A DNA stretch of 64,000 bases. Source: Clostridia bacterium. GTDB taxonomy: Bacteria > Bacillota > Clostridia > Christensenellales > CAG-138. This document shows, piece after piece, positions 43,155 through 51,562 of this stretch. A program made the position numbers and the translations under genes. The stretch is taken from NCBI GenBank assembly GCA_017541305.1, contig JAFXZJ010000054.1, forward strand, positions 1-64,000, in the 5' to 3' direction. Every line of letters begins with the position of its first letter. Positions within the stretch are counted from its first letter, which is position 1. The notes beneath the pieces are model-generated. The model saw only the letters and a list, made by a program, of their open reading frames with translations. It was not told where the DNA came from and ran no database searches.

Positions 43155-43823
43155 TTAATCCATCCGATAACCCACGTTCCTCACGGTGGTGATGCATCTG
43201 CCGTTTTCGCCCAGCTTCTGGCGCAGGGTCTTTATGTGCATATCGACCGTGCGCGTTTCGCCCGCGAAATCATAGCCCCAAACGGTGTTGATGAGCTTGT
43301 CGCGGCTCTGCACCGTGCCCTTGTTGCTCATAAGGGCGTAAAGCAGTTCGTATTCCTTGAAAGTCAGCTCCAGCTCCTGCCCGTCGCAGGTGACGGAGCG
43401 CTTGTCACAGTCCATCACTATGCCGCCTGCGATCAGCCTGTCGTGATCGGGCTCCTTTGCGCGGGTGCGCCGCAGAAGCGCCTTCACGCGGGAGACCAGC
43501 TCCATCACGCCGAAGGGCTTTGTGATGTAATCGTCCGCGCCCTGATCGAGGCCGCGCACCTTGTCGATCTCGCTCGTTTTGGCGGTGACCATGATCACGG
43601 GCACGTGCGCTATGCGTTCGGTCCCGCGCACGCGGCTGAGTATTTCAAGGCCGTCCTCGCCGGGGAGCATTATGTCGAGCAGTATGAGTTCGGGCACGTC
43701 GTCCCACATCTTCTCAAAAAAGTCCGCGCCCGAGGCGCAGGCCATCACCTCGAACCCGCTCGAGGTCAGCGCGTATTTTTCCATCTCGCGGATATCCGTA
43801 TCGTCCTCGACTATGTAGATCAT
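43155..43823 (-). CDS. Orphan OmpR/PhoB-family response regulator
   Basis: A 222-residue two-component regulator. The receiver has EDD near the start, phospho-acceptor Asp50 (LILLDIMLPGEDG), a conserved Thr (VTAK) and Lys (TKPFG). The winged-helix DNA-binding domain follows (LTFKEYELLYALMSNKGTVQ, RTVDMHIKTLRQKLGE, VRNVGYRMD). No histidine kinase gene is next to it: a terminator lies downstream and a repeat-filled gap upstream, so the partner is elsewhere or lost. Confidence 0.9.
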   Translation of the reverse strand: MIYIVEDDTDIREMEKYALTSSGFEVMACASGADFFEKMWDDVPELILLDIMLPGEDGLEILSRVRGTERIAHVPVIMVTAKTSEIDKVRGLDQGADDYITKPFGVMELVSRVKALLRRTRAKEPDHDRLIAGGIVMDCDKRSVTCDGQELELTFKEYELLYALMSNKGTVQSRDKLINTVWGYDFAGETRTVDMHIKTLRQKLGENGRCITTVRNVGYRMD

Positions 43824-43922
43824 AAAATGCTCCTTCCGTGTGGATATTCATACTGATTATACCGTAATCCGGGCGGATTGTAAACGGATTTTTGGGAGGG
43901 GGCGGGGAGAGGACAGAGGTAT

Positions 43923-43960
43923 AAGTTCAAAGTTCTAAGTTCAGAGTTCTAAGTTCAAAG
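43923..43960. repeat. Short tandem repeat, about 14-base period
   Basis: Nearly three copies of AAGTTCAAAGTTCT-like units in a noncoding region just upstream of the response regulator gene. The unit is itself made of AGTTC half-repeats. Confidence 0.6.
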
Positions 43961-43984
43961 AAAACGGGTGAAAGCGCGCGGCAA

Positions 43985-44170
43985 TATGCCTACCCTGTGT
44001 AAGGGGAGGTGGATCGGAGGGCGTGAGCCCGACGAGACGGAGAGGTTGCTTGCCTCCCCTGTGTAATATGATAGGATTTCCCGCAAAAGGGAAATCCATC
44101 GATCGGCCCTCATCAGTCAGCCTCACTTTGTTCGGCTGACAGCTTCCCCCAAGGGAAGCCAGGCAGAGGC
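43985..44170. repeat. Intergenic repeat element of the Clostridia MITE-like type
   Basis: Noncoding DNA with the look of a widespread Clostridia intergenic repeat: one end reads CCCTGTGTAAGGGGAGGTGG with a nearby GACGGAGAGGTTG, the other carries CAGTCAGCCTC and TTCGGCTGACAGC followed by AAGGGAAGCC. In the middle is a perfect hairpin GGATTTCCC/GGGAAATCC (44074-44097). The ends are roughly inverted. The element appears partly degraded. A short open frame inside it is not a gene. Confidence 0.5.
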
Positions 44171-44177
44171 GCGCCTC

Positions 44178-44203
44178 AAAAAAAGGCTCCCCCGGCGGGG
44201 GCC
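44178..44203 (-). terminator. Terminator of the second ECF sigma operon
   Basis: Minus strand: a GGCCCCCGCCGGGGGAGCC hairpin followed by seven T. It is about 140 bases after the small secreted-peptide gene. The stretch between them (44204-44345) holds nothing I recognise. Confidence 0.7.
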
Positions 44204-44345
44204 CTGTGTATAAGCCGTCCGCCGGGGGGTGTAAAGTATGGAGGGGGGGCCAGTTCAGTGCCGCGGGAAGTATCTTCTTCCTTCCCCCGGATCGGGAAGC
44301 AGCGCGGCGATGGGATCGTAATTCCCATTTGGTGAAATATCGACG

Positions 44346-44471
44346 TTAGGTAATGCCGTTACGGGTCGTTTTGTCAAATGTATTCGTCAGCGTGCCGGAA
44401 TGAGCAAAGGTCGGAAAGCAAATCGTTATGCTTAAAGCAATCAGCACAATAAAAGCTATTACCTTTTTCAT
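44346..44471 (-). CDS. 41-residue secreted peptide
   Basis: A very short gene. It encodes a Lys-Lys start, a hydrophobic core and a signal-peptidase-like site (PTFA before HSG), leaving a mature peptide of about 18 residues (HSGTLTNTFDKTTRNGIT). The ATG is five bases after the stop of the anti-sigma gene, whose last codons (AAAGGTGAG) supply the ribosome site, so it is translationally coupled. It could be a signal peptide-like pheromone, a small exported effector, or the truncated remnant of a longer exported protein. Function unknown. Confidence 0.6.
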   Translation of the reverse strand: MKKVIAFIVLIALSITICFPTFAHSGTLTNTFDKTTRNGIT

Positions 44472-44476
44472 ACGGA

Positions 44477-45442
44477 TCACTCACCTTTGATCAGATCATT
44501 GAGCAGCTCATCCATATCCTCGAAGCTGTAGACTCGCATAGGCGCACCCTGCGGAACATTCTGAAGCCTGTCTGTGTCGTGGGTAAACAGCTCGATGCTC
44601 TTTGCAAGCTCGCCGTCCTGCTTGTCGATGTATTCGATAAGCTCGCTTATTAGCTCGGTGCTGTACTGATCAGTGAGTTTCGCTTCCTTCTTTTCTCTCG
44701 TCGCGCTGCTGATCTCGCCGACCTGATCTATCAGGTAATCGTTTCCCGCCTTATCCTGCGCATAGAAAAGATATCCCGTTCCATACGTCATCATGACATA
44801 TGCATTCTCATGACGCTGTACGCCTTCATCCCAATCATCCCATACATTCAGAAATACAAGAAGCTTGTTGCCGTAGGTGAACAGCGGAGTGTTATACATC
44901 GAAAAGCTCGAATTCGCTTCCTGACGGAGAACTATCTTTTCGGGGAGCTCGCCCTTATACACCTTATCGACCGAAGCCTCGAAGAAAGTGCAAAACATGC
45001 ACTCCGAAAGCCAGTCCTCCACCGTTACCAGACAGACGGCGTCCGCTTTTTCGAACGCCGATACGAAGCCCAAGAAATACTCCGGGTTGCTGCAGCCGTG
45101 AGCTTGGCCGTTCGGCTTGCGAACCGGTGCAAATACCGCGTCGGCGGGTATTTCCGCAGGCTCCATCCACGCCTTTACGGGATCCTTCGCCGCTTCGGCA
45201 GGAGCAGCTTCGATCTGCGCGGGCGGAAGCACGTCGCCCTTGGCGGAGGATGTGAGCATAAGTCCTACGCCGATCACGATGACCAGCGCGGCGGCTATCG
45301 CAATGCGAAGGACGTGCTTGGAGCTGAATACGAGCGCCTTTGCTTTTGCTTTGGGCGCGGCGGTGCGAAGGTTTTTTGCGGAGCGGTCATAGAGCTCCTC
45401 GTCGATATCACCGATGGCATCTATGATAGTATCGGCATTCAT
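44477..45442 (-). CDS. Membrane anti-sigma factor-like protein
   Basis: A 321-residue single-pass protein: N-terminal cytosolic part (about 1-45), TM helix about 46-66, and a large outside domain with several Cys (SECMFC, AHGC) and no family I recognise. The start overlaps the sigma gene stop by four bases (ATGA). By position and layout it is the anti-sigma partner of the ECF factor upstream. The ectodomain shares no obvious similarity with the anti-sigma at 41592-42515. Confidence 0.72.
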   Translation of the reverse strand: MNADTIIDAIGDIDEELYDRSAKNLRTAAPKAKAKALVFSSKHVLRIAIAAALVIVIGVGLMLTSSAKGDVLPPAQIEAAPAEAAKDPVKAWMEPAEIPADAVFAPVRKPNGQAHGCSNPEYFLGFVSAFEKADAVCLVTVEDWLSECMFCTFFEASVDKVYKGELPEKIVLRQEANSSFSMYNTPLFTYGNKLLVFLNVWDDWDEGVQRHENAYVMMTYGTGYLFYAQDKAGNDYLIDQVGEISSATREKKEAKLTDQYSTELISELIEYIDKQDGELAKSIELFTHDTDRLQNVPQGAPMRVYSFEDMDELLNDLIKGE

Positions 45443-45999
45443 TGATAAAATCCCCTTTCGATAAGATATTTTTGGAGTTTTTTGAGTATTTTGCGCATCT
45501 GGGTATGCACGTTGTTCCTGGTTTTTCCGTGTTTGAGCGCGATCTCGGCGGGCTTTTCGAAATACCAGAAGAAGTCGATGAACATCTCGCGCTGCCCATC
45601 CGGCAGGCCGCGTATGAATTCGCTTATGACCTCCGACAGCTCGTGCGTGACGGCCTCGTCCTCGGGGTTGCCGTGGGGGGAAACGATCTCGCCTATCTCG
45701 GAAAAGGCAAGCTCCGCCGCGCCCCCGCCGCGCTTTTCGGCGGTGAAGCTTCGGTATCTGTTAAGCGCCGCGTTGCGGGTGAGCCTGGCAAGATACGCGC
45801 CGAGACGCTTTGGCTTTGCCTCGGGAACGGTCTGCCACGCGGTGAGGAGCGCGTCGGAAACGCACTCCTCAACGTCCCGCGGGTCGTTAAGGATATTGGA
45901 GGCGACGGAACGGCAGTAATTTCCGTAAAGCCTGTCGGCCTCGGCGGATGCGGAAGGATCGCCCGAATAATACAGGGCGAGCACCTCTTCGTCATTCAA
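45439..45999 (-). CDS. ECF-type RNA polymerase sigma factor
   Basis: A 186-residue ECF sigma factor. Region 2: LYGNYCRSVASNIL and DPRDVEECVSDALLTAW; region 4: MFIDFFWYFEKPAEIALKHG followed by RNNVHTQMRKILKKLQKYL. It is a paralogue of the 42508-43053 factor with the same gene arrangement. GGAGG lies just upstream of the ATG. Confidence 0.86.
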   Translation of the reverse strand: MNDEEVLALYYSGDPSASAEADRLYGNYCRSVASNILNDPRDVEECVSDALLTAWQTVPEAKPKRLGAYLARLTRNAALNRYRSFTAEKRGGGAAELAFSEIGEIVSPHGNPEDEAVTHELSEVISEFIRGLPDGQREMFIDFFWYFEKPAEIALKHGKTRNNVHTQMRKILKKLQKYLIERGFYQ

Positions 46000-46156
46000 T
46001 CGGCGTTACCTCCTTGCTGATGGTTTGAAAGAGCTCTTCACCTATAAAGACACTTTTTTTGCCCAAAAGTAAACGCATTTTGAGCAAAATCCAAAATATA
46101 TTTTTTCGGGCGTCAATATATTTTATTTTCGGCTTTTTCCGGGGCGCTTTAAGTGC
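46000..46156. other. Intergenic AT-rich spacer between divergent genes
   Basis: AT-rich DNA between the ECF sigma gene and the vor promoter. I see no gene. It should hold the promoter of the leftward ECF operon, but I could not assign it with confidence. Confidence 0.4.
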
Positions 46157-46162
46157 TATAAT
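46134..46162 (+). promoter_or_regulatory. Promoter of the vorDBAC operon
   Basis: Extended -10 TGCTATAAT (TATAAT at 46157-46162); the -35 at 17 bases (TTTTTC) is poor, which extended -10 promoters tolerate. The first ATG is about 78 bases downstream behind AAGGAGGT. Confidence 0.5.
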
Positions 46163-46240
46163 GGAAGTTGGAATAAAGGGATTTTTGCGCCCTTTCGCGA
46201 TGGGCACAGAAACCTTAATATCAAGGAGGTCATATCGCTT

Positions 46241-46453
46241 ATGGTATCCAAAGTAACCGTTGACGAGAACCGCTGCAAGGGCTGCGGACTGTGCGTCAGA
46301 GCATGTCCGAAGAAGATCATGCAGATCTCGAAAACCAAGCTCAATGAAAAGGGCTATCACCCCGCCGAGTGCATCGACCAGGCCGCCTGCATAGGCTGCG
46401 CGTCCTGCGCGTGGACCTGCCCCGACACGGTCATCACCGTCGAGAAAGAGTAA
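46241..46453 (+). CDS. vorD: 2-oxoacid:ferredoxin oxidoreductase delta subunit, 2x[4Fe-4S]
   Basis: A 70-residue ferredoxin subunit with two CxxCxxCxxxC clusters (CKGCGLCVRACPKK and CIGCASCAWTCP). It passes electrons from the alpha/beta core to external ferredoxin. It leads a four-gene operon in delta-alpha-beta-gamma order. Confidence 0.88.
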   Translation: MVSKVTVDENRCKGCGLCVRACPKKIMQISKTKLNEKGYHPAECIDQAACIGCASCAWTCPDTVITVEKE

Positions 46454-46465
46454 GGAGGAAAGACC

Positions 46466-47533
46466 ATGGCAAAGAAACTAATGAAGGGCTGCGAAGCCAT
46501 TGCCGAAGCCGCCATCCAGGCCGGCTGCCGTTTCTTCTTCGGCTATCCCATTACTCCCCAGAACGACATCCCCGAGTATATGTCCGCCCGTATGCCCAAG
46601 GTGGGAGGCTGCTTCCTCCAGGCTGAAAGCGAAGTTGCCGCGATCAACATGGTTTACGGCGCTGCCGCTGCCGGCGCAAGGGTAATGACAAGCTCCTCCT
46701 CGCCGGGAGTATCCTTAAAGCAGGAAGGCATCAGCTATATCGCCGGCGCCGAGCTGCCCTGCGTTGTATGCAACATGATGCGCGGCGGCCCCGGTCTGGG
46801 CTCCATTCAGCCCTCTCAGGGCGACTACTTCCAGGCCACCAAGGGCGGCGGTCACGGTGATTATCACCTGATCGTGCTTGCTCCCTCCTCCGTGCAGGAA
46901 GCCGTCGATCTCATGCACAACGCATTCGACCTTGCGGATATTTACCGCACCCCCGTCATGCTGCTTGCCGACGGCATCATCGGTCAGATGATGGAGCCCG
47001 TTGAGTTCCACGAGCACGAAGCCCGCGAGCTTCCCGAGAAGCCCTGGGCCGTTACCGGCTATGATCCCAACGGCACCCGCAAGCGCGCCATAGTCAACTC
47101 CCTCTATATCGAGGTGGACGAGCTGCAGGAAATGAACGACCGTCTCCAGGCCCGCTATAAGGAGATCCAGGAGAAGGAAGTTATGGTCGAGAAGTATAAG
47201 ACCGAAGGCGCCGAGGTCATCATCTGCGCTTACGGCACCGTTGCCCGTATCTGCAAGAGCGCGATCGCTCTGTGCGAGGAGAAGGGCGTGAAGGTCGGTC
47301 TTGTTCGTCCCATCACCATTTGGCCCTTCCCCGAAAAGGAGCTGAAGGAGGTCATGGCTCAGGATTCCGTCAAGCGCGAGCTGACGGTTGAGATCAGCGC
47401 CGGCCAGATGCACGAGGACGTACGCCTTGCCATCAACGGCGCAAAGCCCACTGACTTCTACGGCAAGCCCGGCAGCTATACTCCCACCGCGGAGGAGATC
47501 GCCGATTATATTCTCAAGACGAGGGAGGCGTAA
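46466..47533 (+). CDS. vorB: 2-oxoacid:ferredoxin oxidoreductase alpha subunit (VorB type)
   Basis: A 355-residue alpha subunit. It starts MKGCEAIAEAAIQAGCRFFF-like and contains GYPITPQNDIPEYM, QAESEVAAINMVYGAAAAGA and GGGHGDYHLIVLAPSS, the pyrimidine-binding and core parts of the PFOR/KOR superfamily. The closest annotated type I know is VorB (3-methyl-2-oxobutanoate ferredoxin oxidoreductase), which oxidises branched-chain 2-oxoacids to acyl-CoA. 2-Oxoglutarate is a possible alternative substrate. Codon use (many CGC/CGT, AAG, CTC) differs from neighbours and fits high expression. Confidence 0.88.
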   Translation: MAKKLMKGCEAIAEAAIQAGCRFFFGYPITPQNDIPEYMSARMPKVGGCFLQAESEVAAINMVYGAAAAGARVMTSSSSPGVSLKQEGISYIAGAELPCVVCNMMRGGPGLGSIQPSQGDYFQATKGGGHGDYHLIVLAPSSVQEAVDLMHNAFDLADIYRTPVMLLADGIIGQMMEPVEFHEHEARELPEKPWAVTGYDPNGTRKRAIVNSLYIEVDELQEMNDRLQARYKEIQEKEVMVEKYKTEGAEVIICAYGTVARICKSAIALCEEKGVKVGLVRPITIWPFPEKELKEVMAQDSVKRELTVEISAGQMHEDVRLAINGAKPTDFYGKPGSYTPTAEEIADYILKTREA

Positions 47534-47537
47534 TAAA

Positions 47538-48281
<744 letters not shown>

Positions 48282-48293
48282 GGAGGACTGAAT

Positions 48294-48842
48294 ATGCTTT
48301 GGACTAACATTTTCGCAGGTTTCGGCGGTCAGGGCGTTCTGCTCATCGGCCAGCTCCTTGCTTACGCAGGCATGTATGAGGGCAAGAACGTTTCTTGGCT
48401 GCCCTCCTACGGTCCCGAAATGCGCGGAGGCACCGCCAACTGCTCCGTCGTGGTTTCCGACGAGCCCGTTGCTTCCCCCTGCATCAACATGGCCAACTGC
48501 GTTATCGCCATGAACCGTCCCTCCCTTGACAAGTTCGAGGCGAACGTGCTTCCCGGCGGCAAGCTGTTCATCAACAGCTCCATCATCGACAAGAAGGCCA
48601 CCCGCACAGATATCGACGTTTACTACGTTCCCTGCAACGAGATCGCCGATTCCCTCAACAATCCCAAGGTCGGCAACATGGCTATGCTCGGCGCATACCT
48701 TGAGGCCACCAAGGCGGTCGATTCCAAGAGCGTTCTTGACGCCCTGCTCTATAAGCTCGGCGAAAAGAAGGCCCATCTCATTCCCCTGAATGAGCAGGCC
48801 ATCGAGCTGGGCAAGGCTTCCGTAAGGGATCAGATCAAGTAA
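48294..48842 (+). CDS. vorC: 2-oxoacid:ferredoxin oxidoreductase gamma subunit
   Basis: A 182-residue gamma subunit: [20 protein letters not shown] at the N-terminus and [20 protein letters not shown] are the family signatures. It completes the enzyme with the delta, alpha and beta subunits. AAGGAGG precedes the ATG. A terminator follows. Confidence 0.9.
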   Translation: MLWTNIFAGFGGQGVLLIGQLLAYAGMYEGKNVSWLPSYGPEMRGGTANCSVVVSDEPVASPCINMANCVIAMNRPSLDKFEANVLPGGKLFINSSIIDKKATRTDIDVYYVPCNEIADSLNNPKVGNMAMLGAYLEATKAVDSKSVLDALLYKLGEKKAHLIPLNEQAIELGKASVRDQIK

Positions 48843-48854
48843 TTTGGGTTTTAT

Positions 48855-48894
48855 GAAAAAAGGGCAGGCCCTGCGGCTTGCCCTTTGGTTTTTC
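48855..48894 (+). terminator. Terminator of the vor operon
   Basis: Arms AAAGGGCA (48859-48866) and TGCCCTTT (48879-48886), then GGTTTTT. The next gene starts 15 bases later, so read-through could feed it. Confidence 0.75.
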
Positions 48895-48908
48895 GGGAAA
48901 GGATCGAT

Positions 48909-49754
48909 ATGCTCTATCTCGTCATCGCCGTGGTCATGAGCTCGCTCGTGGCGATAATCATGCGGCTTTCGGAAAAGCACGTGACGAATAACTTCGCAAT
49001 GTTTTCGGCGAATTATTTTGTGTGCGCGCTGATCGCGTTCCTCTTTGCAAAAAACAAGAACGTGTTTGCCCCGCACGACGGGCTGACTTTCGCGCTGCTG
49101 CTTGGGCTTGTGAGCGGGTGCCTTTATCTTGTAAGCTTCATGCTTTTAAAGCGGAGCATAAGCAAAAACGGCGTGGTGCTGGCCTCGGTATTCATGAAGC
49201 TGGGCGTGCTGATACCCGCGATCATGGCGATCGTATTCTTCGGCGAAGCTCCCACGTGGCTGCAGATAACGGGCTTTGTGCTTGCGGCGGCGGCGATACT
49301 GGTGATCTATCTTGAGCCGGGAGCGGACAAGCGCGCGCACGGCTCCGCCTTCATCTGGCTGATACTGCTGCTGATCGTGAGCGGCCTGACCGAATCCATG
49401 GCGAACATCTATGAAAATCTGGGGGATCCCGGTATAAAGGACAACTTCCTCTTCTTCAATTTCGCCGTCGCTCTGCTGCTTGCGCTTTCGGTCACGCTGA
49501 TCAAGCGGGATCCGGTGACGTCCAAGGACGTCCTGTTCGGCGTGCTGATAGGCGTGCCGAATTATTTCTGCACGCGCTTTTTGCTGCTTTCGCTGGGGCA
49601 GCTTCCCGCCGTGGTCGTTTACCCCATATATAACGTCGGCGCGATAATACTCATCGGCCTGGCCGGCATATTCCTTTTCAAGGAAAAGCTTGGCGCAAGG
49701 AAGGCGACAGGCTACGGGCTGATCATCGCCGCGCTCGTGCTGCTGAATATTTAG
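48909..49754 (+). CDS. EamA/DMT-family membrane transporter
   Basis: A 281-residue protein with about ten TM helices in two halves, the drug/metabolite transporter layout (LVIAVVMSSLVAIIMRLSEK; ASVFMKLGVLIPAIMAIVFF; final KLGARKATGYGLIIAALVLL). The substrate is not predictable. The ATG at 48909 is preferred (AAAGG six bases upstream); an in-frame ATG at 48885 lies inside the terminator. It converges on the nitrilase pseudogene, whose stop codon overlaps its own by a few bases. Confidence 0.85.
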   Translation: MLYLVIAVVMSSLVAIIMRLSEKHVTNNFAMFSANYFVCALIAFLFAKNKNVFAPHDGLTFALLLGLVSGCLYLVSFMLLKRSISKNGVVLASVFMKLGVLIPAIMAIVFFGEAPTWLQITGFVLAAAAILVIYLEPGADKRAHGSAFIWLILLLIVSGLTESMANIYENLGDPGIKDNFLFFNFAVALLLALSVTLIKRDPVTSKDVLFGVLIGVPNYFCTRFLLLSLGQLPAVVVYPIYNVGAIILIGLAGIFLFKEKLGARKATGYGLIIAALVLLNI

Positions 49755-50336
49755 CGGCCCGTTGGGATCTGCCGCCGCACGGCAAGCGCTTCGCTCCTTT
49801 CGGCTTCGACGGTGAGTATCGTTTCGCCGGTTCCGGCGGAGCCGATCACCCTTCCCCACGGGGATACCGCGATGGAATTTGCATAGGAAACGTAAGAACT
49901 TTTTTCGTTCCTTGCGGGGGCGCAGCCGAACGTGAACGCCTGCTCGTCCACCGCCCTTGCACGGAAGAGGAGCTCCCAGTGGAGCGGGCCCGTGGTCATA
50001 TTGAACGCCGCGGGAACGAATATGAAATCCGCCCTCATCGAGCGTATGAATTCGGGGAAGCGGATATCGAAGCACACGCACACCCCGAAGCGCCCGAAGC
50101 GCGTGTTGAAAACGGTGGGCTCATCCCCTGCGGAAAGCGTTTCGGACTCGAAGAAGCGCTGCCCGCCCTCGACGTCGATATCGAAGAGATGCGCCTTGCG
50201 ATGGCGCGCGGCAAGGCGCCCATCGGGATCGAAAACGAAGCTTGTATTGTAGACGCGCCCCCCTTCGAGCTCGGGCATGCTGCCGCCGATGAGATACGCG
50301 CCGGTGCAGGTCGAGCCGCACCGGCGTTATTTTCAT
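49751..50336 (-). pseudogene. Nitrilase-family amidohydrolase with internal deletion and frameshift
   Basis: The ATG at 50336 overlaps the stop of the EFR1 gene (ATGA) and starts MKITPVRLDLH, a nitrilase-like N-terminus. Then about 70 codons are missing and the frame shifts: homology resumes at TGAYLIGGSMPELEGG and runs to the end. Compared with the intact paralogue at 52667-53437 (MKISLIQMN ... TGSYLIGGSMPELDGG), the lost part holds the catalytic Glu. The 175-residue remnant keeps the Lys (HRKAH) and Cys (VCVCFDIRFPEF) but cannot be active. The deletion edge lies in an inverted repeat GCCGGTGC/GCACCGGC. Confidence 0.78.
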
Positions 50337-51070
50337 CCATCCATCTCGTTCTCGCTGACGAGCGGGCAGAAATATCTGAATTTCTTCTTGAATTTCGCAA
50401 ACCTTATCGCCTTTTCGGGGCAGCGGTGATAGCAGCCGAGGCAGGCGATGCAGTTGTTTTTGAACACTATCCGCCCCTCTGAAAGCTCGATGTTTTTGAC
50501 GGGGCAGAGTGAAACGCATTTGCCGCATTTGACGCAGTCGTCCGTCACCCACAGCTTTCCGCCCATCTGCCGCCAGCCGTCGCGCATTTTTTCGGAATCG
50601 CTCCTGCCGCCCTTCTTCTTTTTGGGCTCGAATTCGGCGCCGGCCCTGATTTTTTCAATGATCGCGTCAAGCCGGGACGGGGCTTTCTTCATCGTCTTTT
50701 TAACGTACCACTGCGGCACGGAGAAGAACACCGTGAAATTTTCGACCATTTTGAGCGTGAACACGGCCTTGATATCGAGCCCCGCGTCCTTCGCCGCGTC
50801 ATACGCCGCGCGGTCGGCGCCCATGACAGCGCCACCGTAGGTCATAACGATGTAAACGCTTGCGCTCGTCTTGAGCCTTCGCATGAAATCGACCGTCGGA
50901 ACGGGGAGCCCCAGCGCGTATTCGGGTGTGACGATGACGACCCTGTCCGCCTCGACCGCCCCGCCGTCGTAATTCGGGATATAGGTAAGCTCCGCCTCAA
51001 TCTCCTCCGCTATCCGCTTCGCCGCGTAGAAACTGTTGCCCGTGGATGAAAAATAGAATACCTGTGTCAT
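50333..51070 (-). CDS. EFR1-family flavodoxin/ferredoxin fusion
   Basis: A 245-residue protein. The N-terminal 150 residues are flavodoxin-like (FYFSSTGNSFYAAKRIAEE, the FMN phosphate loop) and the C-terminus holds two [4Fe-4S] clusters (CVKCGKCVSLCPVK and CIACLGCYHRCPEKAI). EFR1 proteins are electron carriers common in Clostridia; the partner is unknown. It has no promoter that I can assign. It was probably transcribed with the nitrilase gene that is now broken. Confidence 0.88.
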   Translation of the reverse strand: MTQVFYFSSTGNSFYAAKRIAEEIEAELTYIPNYDGGAVEADRVVIVTPEYALGLPVPTVDFMRRLKTSASVYIVMTYGGAVMGADRAAYDAAKDAGLDIKAVFTLKMVENFTVFFSVPQWYVKKTMKKAPSRLDAIIEKIRAGAEFEPKKKKGGRSDSEKMRDGWRQMGGKLWVTDDCVKCGKCVSLCPVKNIELSEGRIVFKNNCIACLGCYHRCPEKAIRFAKFKKKFRYFCPLVSENEMDG

Positions 51071-51157
51071 GATCGTATGTCCCCCTGCAGCTCATTATAT
51101 CATAAGCCTCCACAAAAACAAACAGCGCGATTCAAAAAAGGAAGGCGCAGAAAAGGA

Positions 51158-51403
51158 TCAATTCCTGTCCTTTGCCTTTCCAATCGTTCTCCTTTTGTCT
51201 GTTTTTACGTTCAACACGTAATCTGCCGAAACATTATAGAATTCGCACAGCGCTAATAAGTGCCTGATCGGAAGCTCATTTGCGCAACGTTCGTATCTTG
51301 CATACATGGTTTGCGATGTGCCGATCACTTTGGCAACCTGCTCCTGCGTCAAATCATTATCTTCACGCAGGGATCTTAGAACCTTCATATAGTCATGCTG
51401 CAT
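51158..51403 (-). CDS. XRE-family repressor
   Basis: An 81-residue Cro/C1-type helix-turn-helix protein (LREDNDLTQEQVAKVIGTSQ, MYARYERCANELPI). AAGGGGG lies before the ATG. It is divergent from the lipoprotein genes, and a perfect palindrome sits inside their promoter, so it is the likely repressor of that unit. Confidence 0.85.
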   Translation of the reverse strand: MQHDYMKVLRSLREDNDLTQEQVAKVIGTSQTMYARYERCANELPIRHLLALCEFYNVSADYVLNVKTDKRRTIGKAKDRN

Positions 51404-51430
51404 TGAATTCCCCCTTCAAGCAATTTGCTG

Positions 51431-51459
51431 CTTATAGAAACAGTATATACAATGCGCAA
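51431..51459 (-). promoter_or_regulatory. Putative promoter of the XRE repressor gene
   Basis: Minus strand: TTGCGC (51454-51459), 17-base spacer, TATAAG (51431-51436). Its -35 lies 9 bases from the -35 of the divergent promoter. Confidence 0.4.
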
Positions 51460-51467
51460 AAAAAGTG

Positions 51468-51496
51468 TTGACAATAGTAAAGATATTTACTATAAT
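51468..51496 (+). promoter_or_regulatory. Consensus promoter of the lipoprotein unit
   Basis: Perfect TTGACA (51468-51473), exactly 17 bases, perfect TATAAT (51491-51496). A promoter this strong normally needs a repressor; the operator below fills its spacer. Confidence 0.85.
51474..51493. promoter_or_regulatory. Perfect palindromic operator between -35 and -10
   Basis: ATAGTAAA-GATA-TTTACTAT, two 8-base arms and a 4-base centre. It fills the spacer of the strong promoter and reaches into its -10. The divergent XRE protein is the natural ligand. Confidence 0.75.
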
Positions 51497-51562
51497 TAAT
51501 ACGAAGACAAAACGAACCAGATTTGTTCTGCCGATCAATTCTTTATTTTAAGGAGGGCTTCA

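Noticed and set aside
43941-44126. 61-codon open frame on the minus strand
   Set aside because: It lies inside the noncoding repeat element and has no ribosome site or protein-like pattern.
50333-50336. Reading 49751-50278 as an intact short hydrolase
   Set aside because: It lacks the catalytic Glu and about 80 N-terminal residues kept by the paralogue, and the true start upstream is in another frame.
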